This document shows positions 33,406 through 44,973 of a stretch of DNA of 64,000 nt, piece by piece (the stretch's first letter is position 1; every line of letters starts with the position of its first letter). The translations under genes were made by a program, and so were the position numbers. The stretch lies in NCBI GenBank assembly GCA_029204045.2, contig CM055061.1, positions 43,424,977-43,488,976 on the forward strand, read 5' to 3'. The notes beneath the pieces were generated by a model. That model did not search any database. It saw nothing but the letters and a program-made list of their open reading frames with translations, and was not told where the DNA came from. The stretch is from Tillandsia leiboldiana. Its lineage: Eukaryota; Streptophyta; Magnoliopsida; Poales; Bromeliaceae.

Positions 33406-33701
33406 TCTATTTATAATTTAGAAACCTTTGGAAAGAGATAAGCATCAAAAACTACCTTTTCTGGAGTTTTTTACGACGGCGATCCGGATCGGATTTACTG
33501 CGATCCGGATCGTCGTAGCGTGATAGACAATTCCAGAAAACCAAGGGTTCGGGATCCGGATTGAACTTCCCGATCCGGATCGTTCATGAATTTCGGCAAC
33601 ATCCAATGTTCGGGATCCGGATCAGAATAGGCTTGGATCCGGATTGGATTTGCACATGAACTAATACCCTTCGGGATCCGGATTGGATCATCTGATCCGG
33701 A
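33406..33701 (-). promoter_or_regulatory. TATA box and phased TCCGGA palindromes, S3 3' LTR
   Basis: TCCGGA at 33483, 33504, 33555, 33574, 33616, 33638, 33677 and 33696 (steps 21, 51, 19, 42, 22, 39, 19), here mostly inside the longer palindrome GATCCGGATC. TATA about 70 bp away on the promoter side. Confidence 0.65.
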
Positions 33702-34032
33702 TCATGAACATGCCCCATGTCCAGTTTTTGATTTTTATGCAATTAAAAATTCATCCAAGTGTTTCTACACTATAAGAAAGTATTTGGATCACCAAAATTA
33801 TTTAGTTAACCATACCTGATCCTTTTGAATACTTTCTTCTTGAGATTGATGTAACTGATCCACAATTCTTCAACTTCAATCTTCAAGACTCAAGACACTG
33901 AGTGTCAACTTGAGCTCTTGTTGAATCTTCTCTATGTCTTTGATTGCTGATTGACAATTTGATCCCTTTAAGACTCCGACTCAACTCACTGACTTGACTC
34001 ACGAAATATGCCAACACCAAAAAGCCGTAACA

Positions 34033-34500
34033 ATCTCCCCCTTTGGCAATTTCGTGACAAAACCCAAAAATACATAAAAGCGCTCAAGTCACTCATCTTA
34101 AACCAAAAAGTCGAAATTCAATGTTATCACCAAAACATTGATTTTCTTTGCGTGAAAGATCCAATAAATACAAAATTACATTTGAACCAAACCGTCCTAG
34201 AACATACTCTATGACTTAGGACTTGGAGTCTTAAAGTGATGTAATTCCTGCAAAACAAAACTCCAAACAAAATCAAACGTTAGTCGTTAGAGATTAAAAT
34301 CCTACATTTGATTCGTCCTTTTGGTTCTTTTGTTTTTCGGCTCTTTTTTCAATCTTTTCTTTATCTCCCCCTATCATGAGCATCTCTAACATGTTCTCCA
34401 TGTTCTCCATGTTCTCCCCCTGTCTTGAGCATTTATGTTCTCCCCCTTTGTGATACGATCATTATTTTCTGTTCTCCCCCTTTTTGTCACAAATTGTCAA
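34033..34500 (-). other. Multiple polypurine tracts of S3
   Basis: GGGGGAGA-type tracts (sense) at about 34034, 34374, 34413, 34439 and 34472; the first abuts the 3' LTR. This is the Sirevirus multiple-PPT signature. The stretches between are AT-rich. Confidence 0.8.
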
Positions 34501-35643
34501 ACAGTGAACATACTAGACAAAAGGAAACCACTAACAGCATTAGTTCATAGAGAAAGAGAGATAAAGGCTCAGTTCCGGTATATAACAAAAATGTAGATTG
34601 CGTACCTGTACAAGAAAGCAAAAATCAAATAATTTCTTGAAACAAATCCAGATTTTGAAATAATTGAATTACCGATTTGTATTCCATCAAGAAAACAATT
34701 TAAGTGCTTGAAAATAATATGAGATCACATAGATGTCATTCAATCCAATTAATTTTACAAAAATTAAAAAGATTTACTCCGAAATCATGAAAAATAAAGG
34801 TAAAACATTATAAACCGTTTTTCATGTCATATTCATCAAACACAAGTCATCAAAAATAATCTTGGGATCCAAAGTCTATCAAGATGTAACGGATGTACAA
34901 AGATGACTTACAGAGATTTCCAAATGACATCAATTTTGAATTTTACCCTTTCAAATTTGAGATAAGCACTAAAATACCTAAGGGTGGCTCTTTGAGCATC
35001 TTTCAACTATCCCACCTTATACCAACCAGGAGATTGTTCAAAATAAGAGCTTTAAATTTAAATCTCCGAATGGTTCAACTAAACAAAATTTCATAAATAA
35101 TTTTCAAGCATCCATAACATGTGGTAGCTTCACACACAGACCGGACGACCGGGGTGGCAGCTCTTTCCAACATGTGGTGGTAGTTTTCACACTCCTTTCG
35201 GATGTAACTCTTTCCACATCTTTTGCAAATCATTTCAATACCCTTGTAAGAATGCAATCTCTTACGTGAAAGAATTAAATCCCAAATTTTAGTCTATCGG
35301 TTGTCTCACGTTTATCACAATGAATTCACACAACCGAGATAGATTAAGCATCTAAAGATCACACATGATTACTAAAATTTGATGCTTATAATATCAAAAA
35401 CTCCTATAATGAAGTATCTTCAAGATTATGATTATGGAGTAAAGTTGATAATCCATATAAAGTTAATTTGGAGTGAATAAACGTAAAGCCCCCTTTTTTT
35501 TTTATTCAATGCACTTGTTCATTAAAAACCTTTTGTTTTAAAATAAAACATAAAAACGAAGAGCATTGAAAACATGTAATGCAGAGATTCAGAAAAATAT
35601 GAAAGGAAAACCAATCAAAGCATTACATACAGTCATAAGCTAT
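34501..35643 (-). other. S3 non-coding spacer with conserved block
   Basis: AT-rich, no credible ORF. Holds the third copy of the conserved spacer block at 34983-35227 (gtggctctttgagcatcttt to ctttccacatcttttg), kept although ORF3 and pol are gone. Confidence 0.65.
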
Positions 35644-37605
35644 TTAGAACTTAAGACAAGGAAAGATATCACCTTTCCGAATCCAAAATTGTCGAATTTT
35701 GGGTTGTCTTGATTCATTGTGGTTGGGAGATGATAGCTTTGACTGTTGATCCACCTTAGGTCTTTGCCTCGCAATGATCCACTTGTATGATTGATGTTGT
35801 GGCTCGGACCTTTGGTGGGTTGAGTGAACTCCTTTGACTTGATGTATCTTTTGAGTCGGTTGAGTCCGCTCCGTAGATGAAGTTGCCGAAGAATTTTTCT
35901 TTCTCTTTTTCGGGCAATCCTTCACCAAATGTCCTTCAAGTCCACAAAGGTGACACGTTCTTCCTTTCAATTTGAATGTGGAACTTGAAGCATGCACAGT
36001 TTGATCCTTTTTAAAACCCAAACCAACCTTGCTTGTTTGACCTAATCCGGATATACAATCAAATTTCTTGGAACCGATTGAAAGCCTTTGTATGTCGGAT
36101 TTAAGTTGATGAACTTGCTTGGTCAATGCTTGGTTGGTGACATGAATCTCCTCAAACTGTTTTTCTAGAAAACCAATCTTGTCCATATATGATTTAGCGT
36201 TTGTCTCCGATTGGTTTAGCTTTTCTTGGAGGATTTTATTGTTATCCAATAAACGTCCTTGTTCCTCCTCGAGATCTTGAAGTTTTATCTTTAAAGCTTG
36301 ATTCTCGTCTTGAATCTCAAGTCGTTGCTTTCTCAACTTCTTGATATGCTTGGCCATCTTCTTAGATTCCACAAGAAGTTGTTGATATGCCTCAACGAGG
36401 TCTTCTTCGTCCGACTCCCCCTCACTTGATGACTCTCCGTCGGATGTTGATGTTTCATACAAAATCAAAGGAGCAGAGTTAGTGACTAAAGATGATAAAC
36501 ACAAATTAGAAGAGGGAATTTGAGAGGCATGAAAAGCAACAACTTTTTCCTCTTTACTTGAGGTCGATTCATTAGAAGTAGAATCGTCCCAAGTTTTCGC
36601 TTGCAAAGCCTTCTTTTTGTATGATTTCTTAGAAGGACAATCCGTTGAAAAATGGTCGTAGCCTTTGCATCGATAGCATTGGATTTCCCCTTTGAAATCA
36701 TCTTTTTCTTTTTCTTTAGAAGGTTTTGCAACGCCTTTGAGATTAGAGGATTTAGAACCCGATGATCCTTTAGATGGTTTCGTGGATGAATATCCATCGG
36801 TTCGATTCTTCCAAAACTTCCGACGAAATTTCTTTACGATCCGCGCCAATTGTTCTTCAAAATCGGCAAAAGAGATTTCATCGTCGGAACTTGATTCGCT
36901 ATCTTCTTCCTTTGTTGATTTGAATGCAATACCTGTAAGCTTAGAAGAAGACTTGGAAGAAACTTGATTAGTAGGAAAAGTCATTTCATAAGTTTGCAAA
37001 GCACCTACTAATTCCTCTACTCTCAACTCATCCGGATGACTAACGGTTTCAATGGCGGTAACTTTTGCCCTAAACCGTTCCGGAAGAGTCCGAAGTATCT
37101 TTCTTACAATTCTCGACTCCGGAATCTTTTCTCCTAAATTAGCACAAGTATTGATCACATCTTGAAGTCTGGTGTAATAATCTGTAAACAATTCATGCTC
37201 TTCCATATGAATAGAGTCAAATTGACTTGTAAGCATCTGGAGCTTTTGAATTTTTACAAGATTAGTACCCTCATGTGTAATTTTGAGAATATCCCAAATT
37301 TCCTTCGCGGTTTCACACGCGGAAATTCTTGTGAACTCAGTCGAGGAAAGAGAGTTAAATAGAGCGTTCATACCTTTCCCATTGTAAGAAGATCTTTCAA
37401 ATTCCTCTTTGGACCATCTAGAGCGAGGTTTTGGGGTAGTAGAATTTCCTACTTCCTCAACAGGATGCACCCAACCGTGTTCCACGGATTGCTATACCCG
37501 CTCATCAATTGCGATGAGAAAAGCTCTCATCCGCACTTTCCAATAAGCATAATTAGTCCCATCAAAAAGAGGAGGTCTATAAATATTACCACTTTCACCC
37601 GACAT
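35644..37605 (-). pseudogene. gag: S3 gag (Sirevirus type), one early stop
   Basis: ATG at 37605, 653 codons, stop at 35644. A TAG replaces the Trp of the DERVWQS motif at codon 38 (37492-37494); the remaining 615 codons are open. Order: UBN2-type gag region (FDGTNYAYWKVRM, KEIWDIL, NLGEKIPESRIVRKILRTLP), basic linker, CCHC knuckle CYRCKGYDHFSTDCP, acidic Ser-rich stretch, ~200-residue coiled coil (QDENQALKIKLQDLEEEQGR and on), second knuckle CHLCGLEGHLVKDCP, basic tail ending KGDIFPCLKF. The two-knuckle coiled-coil plan is typical of Sireviruses. Gag would form the virus-like particle. The end at FPCL is where protease begins in S2, showing that pol was cut out right there. Confidence 0.92.
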
Positions 37606-37625
37606 GATAGATAAACCTAAAACCT

Positions 37626-37637
37626 GCTCTGATACCA
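37626..37637 (-). other. S3 primer-binding site (initiator tRNA-Met)
   Basis: Sense TGGTATCAGAGC, 2 nt inside the 5' LTR and about 20 nt before the gag ATG. Confidence 0.9.
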
Positions 37638-37639
37638 AT

Positions 37640-39032
37640 TGAAGGTTTTTATAGGATCCACAAGGATCTAAATAGGTACTATCAAACAACAAGAGGGGGG
37701 GTGAATAGGTGTAATACTTATAAAACCAAATCTCAGTGCAAAATAAAAACCAATGCGGAAAATAAAAACAGCACACCGAGATATACGTGGAAACTCCAAT
37801 CCAGGAGAAAAACCACGGGACCAACACGCAATAACAATCCACTAAGAATAGAAGAATAACAAGGTGATTACCGACTCCACGGACTCAACCCCTCCTTCAG
37901 CTTCTTCGGACCTTGCGCTGACCGGTTGGATGTCCACGCAATAACAATCCACTAAGAAAAGAAGAATAACAAGGTGATTACCGTCTCCACGGATTTAACC
38001 CCTCCTTCAACTTCTTCGGACCTCGCGCTCCACCGTTTGCACGTCCACTGCACACGTTCGAATCCACGAACGCCACTCGAATCCACGAGCACACGTTTCG
38101 AATCCACGAAACGCCTTTAGCACACCGAATCCACGATGCCACGTCGAATCCACGACGCAAACTCAGTCGATAAGAATATTGACTTCGATGGTGATCCTTT
38201 GCTTAGATTCTCATTGAGGAACAGTAGAAGAAATCTCTAAGCAAAGATTAGATCAATTCGACAAAAGATATGTTCTTGAAAGAACCGTCGAATTGACCTA
38301 AAAGAGGTTATAAAGAAGAACGATAAAAACCTAGCCTCTAGGGTTGCTCTCAAGTGTTTAATTAATTAATCGGTAGAGAACCCACGTTCTTGAGAAACCC
38401 TAAGTGTCTATTTATAGTTTAGAAACCTTTGGAAAGAGATAAGCATCAAAAACTACCTTTTCTGGAGTTTTTTACGACGGCGATCCGGATCGGATTTACT
38501 TCGATCCGGATCATCGTAGCGTGATAGACAATTCCAGAAAACCAAGGGTTCGGGATCCGGATTGAACTTCCCGATCCGGATCGTTCATGAATTTCAGCAA
38601 CATCCAATGTTCGGGATCCGGATCAGAATAGGCTTGGATCCGAATTGGATTTGCACATGAACTAATACCCTTCGGGATCCGGATTGGATCATCTGATCCG
38701 GATCCTGAACATGCCCCATGTCCAGTTTTTGATTTTTATGCAATTAAAAATTCATCCAAGTGTTTCTACACTATAAGAAAGTATTCGGATCACCAAAATT
38801 ATTTAGTTAACCATACCTGATCCTTTTGAATACTTTCTTCTTGAGATTGATGTAACTGATCCACAATTCTTCAACTTCAATCTTCAAGACTCAGACACTG
38901 AGTGTCAACTTGAGCTCTTGTTGAATCTTCTCTAAGTCTTTGATTGCTGATTGACAATTTGATCCCTTTAAGACTCCGACTCAACTCACTGACTTGACTC
39001 ACGAAATATGCCAACACCAAAAAGCCGTAACA
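37640..39032 (-). repeat. S3 5' LTR
   Basis: 1393 bp, starts TGAAGGTTTT next to the PBS and ends GTAACA. Hairpin array at 38055-38157 (here CGTTTCG/CGAAACG is a full 7-bp stem). TATA near 38408-38418. TCCGGA array from 38484 to 38702 with the same spacing as the 3' copy. Confidence 0.92.
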
Positions 39033-39517
39033 TATTTTGCACGGATTCTGATGCACGTTAAGTCACCGCGACACTAAAAACCCTGTTTCGGGAGATCCCT
39101 AAGTCGGATTTCAGATCCGATTGCACCGTCGGTCATCATTTTTCGTGCTCTTTCACAGAAAAATACTCATACAACACACCGACCGACTTACAGAAACTCG
39201 ATAATTTCGATCCACTAAAATAAATACTTTATTAACAGGAGGGTAAAAATCACAGGAAAAGTCGTGTCATTACACTATACCAAGAGATCACATGAGAGAG
39301 AAATTGACTTTGATCAATTAAAGATGACTTAATTGAGATAAATGATCATTGCATCAAATGAATTATTATGATATCCAGAGCATAATAAATTTCTAAAAAT
39401 ATGAAAGTATGCAAGTAAAGTCAATTACATATGCTCAATTGATGTTCTATGTACAAACATAGATAAGGAACAAAAACACAAAACAAAACCTAACCTAAGC
39501 AATGATTTCAAAAAGTG

Positions 39518-41285
39518 TTATTTCAAAAAAAGCATTCCTATTGCTTTACGCAAATGAATAAACCGTTTTCGATCCAAAGGTTTTGTCAAAAAGTCAGCTA
39601 ATTGATCTTCAGTTGAAATATAAGAAATTTGAAGAATACTTGATTCAACTAGCTCTCTTAGAAAATGATATCTAAGTTCAATGTGTTTTGTTCTTGAGTG
39701 CAACATAGGATTTTTAGAAATATTTATAGCACTTGTGTTGTCACAAAGAATAGTTACCGAAGTTGCTGAAATTCGGAAGTCGCTCAACACGCTTTTCATC
39801 CAAATGAGTTGAGTTGAACAACTACCCGCTGAAATATATTCCGCTTCGGCAGACGAGAGTGCAATGCAATTTTGCTTTTTACTATGCCATGCAACAAGAC
39901 AATGGCCAAGATAAAAACATGCACCACTCGTACTCTTCCGATCATCCACTGATCCTGCCCAATCGGCATCTGAATATCCTATTATGTCAAGAGTTGTTCC
40001 CATAGGATACCAAATTCTGAAATTCAGTGTTCCTTTGACGTACCAGATGATCATTTTCACCGCTTTCAGGTGAACCTCCTTTGGTGTTGATTGATATCTC
40101 GCGCAGATCCCAACACTAAAGGATATATCCGGGCGACTAGCCGTGAGGTAGAGTAGACTTCCAATCATGCTACGATAAAGCTTCTCGTCTACACTTTCAC
40201 TAAGAGATTCGCTTCCTAATCCCTTATTGCTAGTTCCCATTGGAGTCGGAAAATCTTTAGAGTTTTCTAAATCAAATTTCTTCACCAACTCCCTTGCATA
40301 CTTGGATTAGCACAAATGGATGCCATCTTCATTTTGTTTCACTTGCAATCCAAGAAAATATGTTAGTTCCCCCATCATAGACATCTCAAATTCGCTTTCC
40401 ATGGTTTCTGCGAATTTAGAAGCATCATTGTCTCTAGTTGCACCAAATACAATGTCATCGACATAGATTTGTGCCACAATGAAGTTATCCTGATAATGCT
40501 TCACAAAGAGAGTCCGATCTGCTCCCCCTCGAGTATAGCCCTTTTCCAAAAGGTGCTTTGTCAACCTTTCGTACCATGCTCGCGGTGCTTGTTTTAGACC
40601 GTAAAGAGCCTTTTTCAAACGAAAAATATGGTTAGGTAGTTTATGGTCAATGAAACCTTTCGGTTGAACCACATAAACTTTCTCGTTTAAAACCCATTTA
40701 AAAACGCGCTCTTAACGTCCATTTGAAAGAGTTTGATTTTAAAATGACAAGCAATTGCGAACAAAATACAAATTGACTCGAGTCGAGCAACCGGGGCGAA
40801 CGTCTCATCAAAGTCTATACCTTCAATTTGTGAGTAGCCCTGAGCAACTAGGCGTGCTTTGTTCCTGATAATGGTACCATCCTCGTTTTTCTTGTTCTTG
40901 AAAATCCATTTAGTACCAATCACATTGTGTTGCTTCGGTGGCTTCTTTAGTTCCCAAACTTTGTTTCTTTCGAACTGATGGAGCTCTTCCTGCATTGCTT
41001 CAATCCAGTAGTCATCCTGAAGAGCTTCATCGACGTTCTTTGGTTCTACCATGGAGACGTAACATGCGACTCCATAAATCAACTGTCTCCGAGTCCTGAC
41101 TCCTTGTGGGTCTCCAATAATGTTCGATTCCGGATGATCCTTGGAGATACGTAGCGTTTGAGGTAACGGAGTACTCGGAGGTGCGTGTGATGATTCCTGC
41201 ATTTCAGATAAACTAGAAGAACCATTAGATGCATTTACGAAAGAATTATTATGAGAAGATGCATTTACAGGAGTATCATCATCTA
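39518..41285 (-). pseudogene. pol: S2 pol, reverse transcriptase and RNase H part
   Basis: Better kept than S1's copy. Frames 40687-41285 (EALQDDYWIEAMQEELHQFE, GTKWIFKNKKNEDG, RLVAQGYSQIEGIDFDETFA), 40307-40672 (LKKALYGLKQAPRAWYERL, YVDDIVFGATRD, GELTYFLGLQV) and 39518-40288 (LYRSMIGSLLYLTASRPDI, RNase H DADWAGSVDDRKSTSGA, SSAEAEYIS, DNTSAINISKN). A frameshift near 40680 and a stop at 40305-40307 (C-L-C then stop) separate them. The start is cut by solo LTR L3. The short stretch 39275-39517 is spacer. Confidence 0.93.
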
Positions 41286-42010
41286 TGTCACGCCTCGGGT
41301 GTAAACTAGAACCCGGGCTCGTCCACAGATCCGCCGTGCATACGGTATTTCCCGTGTACACGAAGCGCTGGTAACCTGCTCAGATATAAATGAAGTAATA
41401 CAGGAGCATAAAAACAGAGCTAAACTAATACTAGTACATCTCAGACAAATGCTGAAAATAAAAGTAAAATAAACTCTCAGAAATATACATGTGTTTCTCC
41501 CAGCTCACGAAATAAATACAACCAGCTGGCCGCAGCCAGACCCAAAATAAAAGAAAATACAACCGTCTGAGTGTACAGGGGATACAACAAAACTACTAAA
41601 CTCGAGCTCGGGGTAGTAGCTATCTAGTCAGCGATCCTCTTACCTCGATCCTGGGAAGAGGGTCCCGCAACTCCAGCAGATGACTCTGCAAAACAAAGGG
41701 GACAAAAAGGGGAAAAACAGTCGGGGGTCAGAACTACTATAAAAACAGTAGCCTCCCCTAGTGGGTAAACCTCTATCTCAGACCTGCCCACTAGGACTAC
41801 TAGAGGCGGAAAATAAAACAAGGTGGTGAGCTATACGTATGACAACTGATAAAAGCTACCACTAAGATGCCTCTAAAGTAATAAGCTAAAAGAGTAGCTA
41901 AATGCATGCATCAGAGTATACATATGCCTGCCTGGGTAACCCAATCTAGACACCGGTGAACACCGATACTGCCTACTATGCCCACTAACTCACAACTCAG
42001 CTGCGGGATG

Positions 42011-42163
42011 CAGACCGGTTCCTGACCGACACGGTCCCATCCCAGAGGCAACAGACCGGCTCCTGACCGGCACAGTCATAAGTACTGCAACAGACCGGCT
42101 CCTGACCGGCACGGTCACAAGTACTGCAACAGACCGGCTCCTGACCGGCACGGTCACAAGTAA
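42011..42163. repeat. 39-bp minisatellite in L3
   Basis: CAGACCGGCTCCTGACCGGC recurs at 42011, 42052, 42091 and 42130 (spacing 41, 39, 39). It encodes an accidental repetitive frame. Confidence 0.88.
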
Positions 42164-43721
42164 CCTGATATAGTAGGACTGGACCAAGACTCTAATTAAG
42201 TGGGAAAAACCCATCCACTAAAGAAGTCCCGATCCCCTATCCCCAAATCTGATGCACTAATAACAGTCCGGTCAACTGCCCGAAATCTGCGGTTGCCGCG
42301 AGTACCCTGTCCTCAAACCTGCCTGTTCCCAAATCCCAAAGCTGACTACACTATCCCAGTCCCTGCTCTAATCAGAGCATACTATCCCCTATGTCTAAGT
42401 GACTGGAGAAAGAATAAAACATGGTTTCTCCTAAGTCAATTCCAGCATGATAGTGTAGCAGAAAAGGGTGGCCTATCTAGGTGACCATACAAACATGCCA
42501 AGTCCTTTATTTGATAACATGATCTTAGTGTTCTAATTCTTAAATGAATTACAAAATGCCTTGTTTTAATATCTAAAGTACTAACATGCTATTAGTTATT
42601 TCATTCACATCCATGAGTCCCCCAATGACACAAAAAGCATAATAAGGTTTAAGCAGATTATTTCCAATAGATGTAGATGATTTATCCTTTTTCCCCAGAA
42701 ATGCTAATCCACTAATAGCTAGTCCTTTTAAAGATGCAAGTGCTAACAGCCAAACCGCACTTCCATACAAGCATGCTAGGTTCGATCCACTGATACCGCT
42801 TTCAACAAGATATAGGAAACATTTTTAGTATGCCTAGTGGGTGATCGAAAGTAAGAGGTGATAACGGTACCCACCTCGAGCGCTAAATCCCTGTCCAAAA
42901 GCGAAACCCACGCTCGGTCCAAAAAAAGTCACAGCAACACTGCACAATATATCCCAAAGGAACAAACATAATTTAAACATACAAAGTTCCCAAAATCTGC
43001 CCACAATTACCACAGTCCAGAGTTTCTCAATTTTCACCTGCGAAGAATGCCCGGAAAAATCCAAGATAAATACTGTCGCGATACTCGCGACGAACCCGTC
43101 GAAACGAGTACCTGCACGTTCAAATCCGATTTTTCTACGCTGAGTTACAAATTCTGCAAGTGGAACACCCCAAACCCACCTGTCCAGAAAATCTGTGTCA
43201 AAGAACCACAGTGAAAGGAGATTTTCACCTTCGAGAGAAATCCAAAAAAATCTGAGAAAAATCCAGGAGACTCCTTGCAGACTGTAGATGAAAAATGCCT
43301 TTTGAATCGCCTCGATCCGACGTCTGAGCAAAACGATACGGCTAGAACACCGCAGTGCTGTCCAAAATCCGCGAAGAAAAATGGGTCAAATGGGTGCTCA
43401 GAAAACTCCAAGGTCAGCGTGGAAAACGAGGAACCTCAAAACACGGAAGTTGAAGTCCTACCTGTCGTGAGTCCAACGGCACAAGAATCGGCAAAATCGG
43501 AAGTCGGGGTGAGTCGGGGGAGCCCAAAAACTGAGAAGGGGCGAAGCGGGTCGCCGGAGAACAAGCGTCGCGCCGCGCCGTAAAATCGCGAACCTCGGGA
43601 TGCGTGCCTCCGAAAAATCTCTGGGATCCACCAAAGTGTAGGGCACTGAAAGAGGGAGAATTCTTCTGAAGAGCCCTCTGAGAAATGGAGTCCAAAAAGG
43701 CCAAAAAGAAAACAAGGTAGC

Positions 43722-43802
43722 CTATTTATAGGCTCACCCCAAAACAGTATTGGGCCGGATTTTCGGGCGCAGGATTCAGGCGCACTGCGCCCGAAAACCC
43801 GG
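43722..43802 (-). promoter_or_regulatory. 17-bp inverted repeat and TATA box in L3
   Basis: Arms at 43755-43771 and 43786-43802 (one mismatch, allowed as G-T pair), spacer 14 bp, TATA (sense CTATAAATAG) at 43722-43731. Arm length, spacer and distance to TATA equal those in T2. G-boxes CACGTG occur further upstream (43848, 44064, 44141, 44225 region). Confidence 0.72.
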
Positions 43803-44556
43803 TCGGACGGTTCCCATCCGACGTGCCCGGATTGCCCTGGTGCTGCCACGTGTGCACGAAACAGGGGACAGCAGTGCAAGGGGCCCGCTGCGCGCCGCGT
43901 GTCCCCCCGCGGTCAGCGGGGGTAGGTACGACCGCCCACACGCGAGGCGACGCGTGGCGCACTCGAGTGGCCCGAGAGCGCCGCCTGGCGCCACAGTGCG
44001 CTCCGTACCGAGGCGCCCTCTAGCGTGGACCGCGACTCCCTGAGCCAGCCAGTAACATGCCGCCACGTGTCATGCGCCCGGTCCACCAAAGCCGCGCAAA
44101 GTCACTGTGCCGCGCCGCGTGTGCCATCCACTACGCGCGCGCCACGTGGCCCGCCCGCGCGGTTCATGCACCAGCCCGCTTCCCTCGTGGACCGAGCTGC
44201 GTGAGCCGGCCAATGACAGGCCGCCACGTGGCTCAGGCCGGTCCACGGTCACCTCCCTGCACCAAAAATTCCCGCAAACTTCCGGAAGCCCGTTTTTGGT
44301 CATCCGGACTCCAAATTTAACAAGCAAATAGCCGTTTTCAAGCGTTTTTCCGCGCTGAATCCAAATCCAACCTTAGATTGGCCCGAAACCTTTTATAAAA
44401 TTCGGCAAATGTAGCCGAAGGCCAAATCAGCTATCAATGTCTCACAAGGTCCATCTGTGGCATCCCTTTGATGCACCATGGTCCAGACACACCAACACTA
44501 GGTGTTCTACACAGTGGATTCATCGAAAAGTTGCATGGGAAAACCAGAACACTACA

Positions 44557-44973
44557 ATCTAGAGACATATCAGGGGTAGATTTATCAGATGCAAAATGAA
44601 AAGCTTCATCTACTTTAACATTAATAGATTCTACCATCGTTTTAGATTCCAGGTTAAATACCCGATATGCTCTACTGTTTGTAGAATAACCCATGAAAAT
44701 TCCTTCGTCACTTCGAGAGTCAAATTTTCCAAGATTTTCGCGGTCACGTAAAATGTAACAACGACTCCCAAAGATACGAAAATATTTGATATTAGGTTTT
44801 GTACAAAACTAAAGCTCATATGGTGTATTTAAAGTTCCCGGGCGCAAATACACTCGATTAATTACATAGACGACGGTGTTCACAGCTTCAGCCCAAAAAT
44901 GTAACTGGAGTTTCCGGCTATGAAGCATAACACGCGCCATCTCTTGAACAACCCTGTTTTTGCGCTCAACTAC
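44557..44973 (-). pseudogene. pol: S2 pol, integrase C-terminal fragment
   Basis: Short S2 segment between solo LTRs L3 and L4. Reads ERKNRVVQEMARVMLHSRKL, HFWAEAVNTVVYVINRVYLR, YFRIFGSRCYILRDRENL, GIFMGYSTNSRAYRVFNLES. A stop lies at about 44812 (after NTPYEL). Joins the integrase core at 48173 on one side and RT at 41285 on the other once the LTRs are ignored. Confidence 0.9.

Larger units (their letters stand above)
32641..34032 (-). repeat. S3 3' LTR
   Basis: From TGTATATTTT to GCCGTAACA, next to the polypurine tract. Nearly the same as the other LTR except the first ~25 bp (TGTATATTTTTAGG here, TGAAGGTTTTTATAGG there). TATA (sense TTATAAATAGA) lies near 33406-33416. A 70-bp direct repeat with acgcaataacaatccactaa occurs near 32824 and 32936. 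Confidence 0.92.
32641..39032 (-). mobile_element. S3: gag-only Sirevirus derivative
   Basis: 6.4 kb with near-identical 1.39-kb LTRs (32641-34032, 37640-39032), TSD tattt (32636-32640, 39033-39037), Met-type PBS at 37626 and several polypurine tracts at 34033-34480. The only coding region is gag; protease, integrase, RT and RNase H are absent, as the sequence passes from the end of gag directly to the 3' spacer. It would need enzymes from another Sirevirus. Its LTR differs clearly from S1/S2 but keeps the same hairpin and palindrome layout. Confidence 0.93.
29560..39274 (-). mobile_element. L2: solo LTR split by S3
   Basis: + strand TGTCACGCCCCGG...CATTACA, TSD ctata. Its own length is about 3.3 kb (29560-32640 plus 39038-39274). 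Same family as L1 at both ends; the middle (30770-32300) is diverged and contains a GC-rich stretch. No coding function seen. Confidence 0.88.
41286..44556 (-). mobile_element. L3: solo LTR, Tekay-type, related to T2
   Basis: + strand TGTCACGCC...CACTACA, TSD atcta, 3271 bp. Read on the minus strand it parallels the T2 LTR along its length (start TGTAGTG, ATGCAACTTTTC, same U3 palindrome and TATA, end GGGCGTGACA). No internal domains, so a solo LTR. It interrupts S2 integrase/RT linker. Confidence 0.92.

Noticed and set aside
35600..35660. S3 as a reverse-transcribed spliced RNA
   Set aside because: The junction keeps the bases that would form the donor site, and no GT-AG pair fits the breakpoints.
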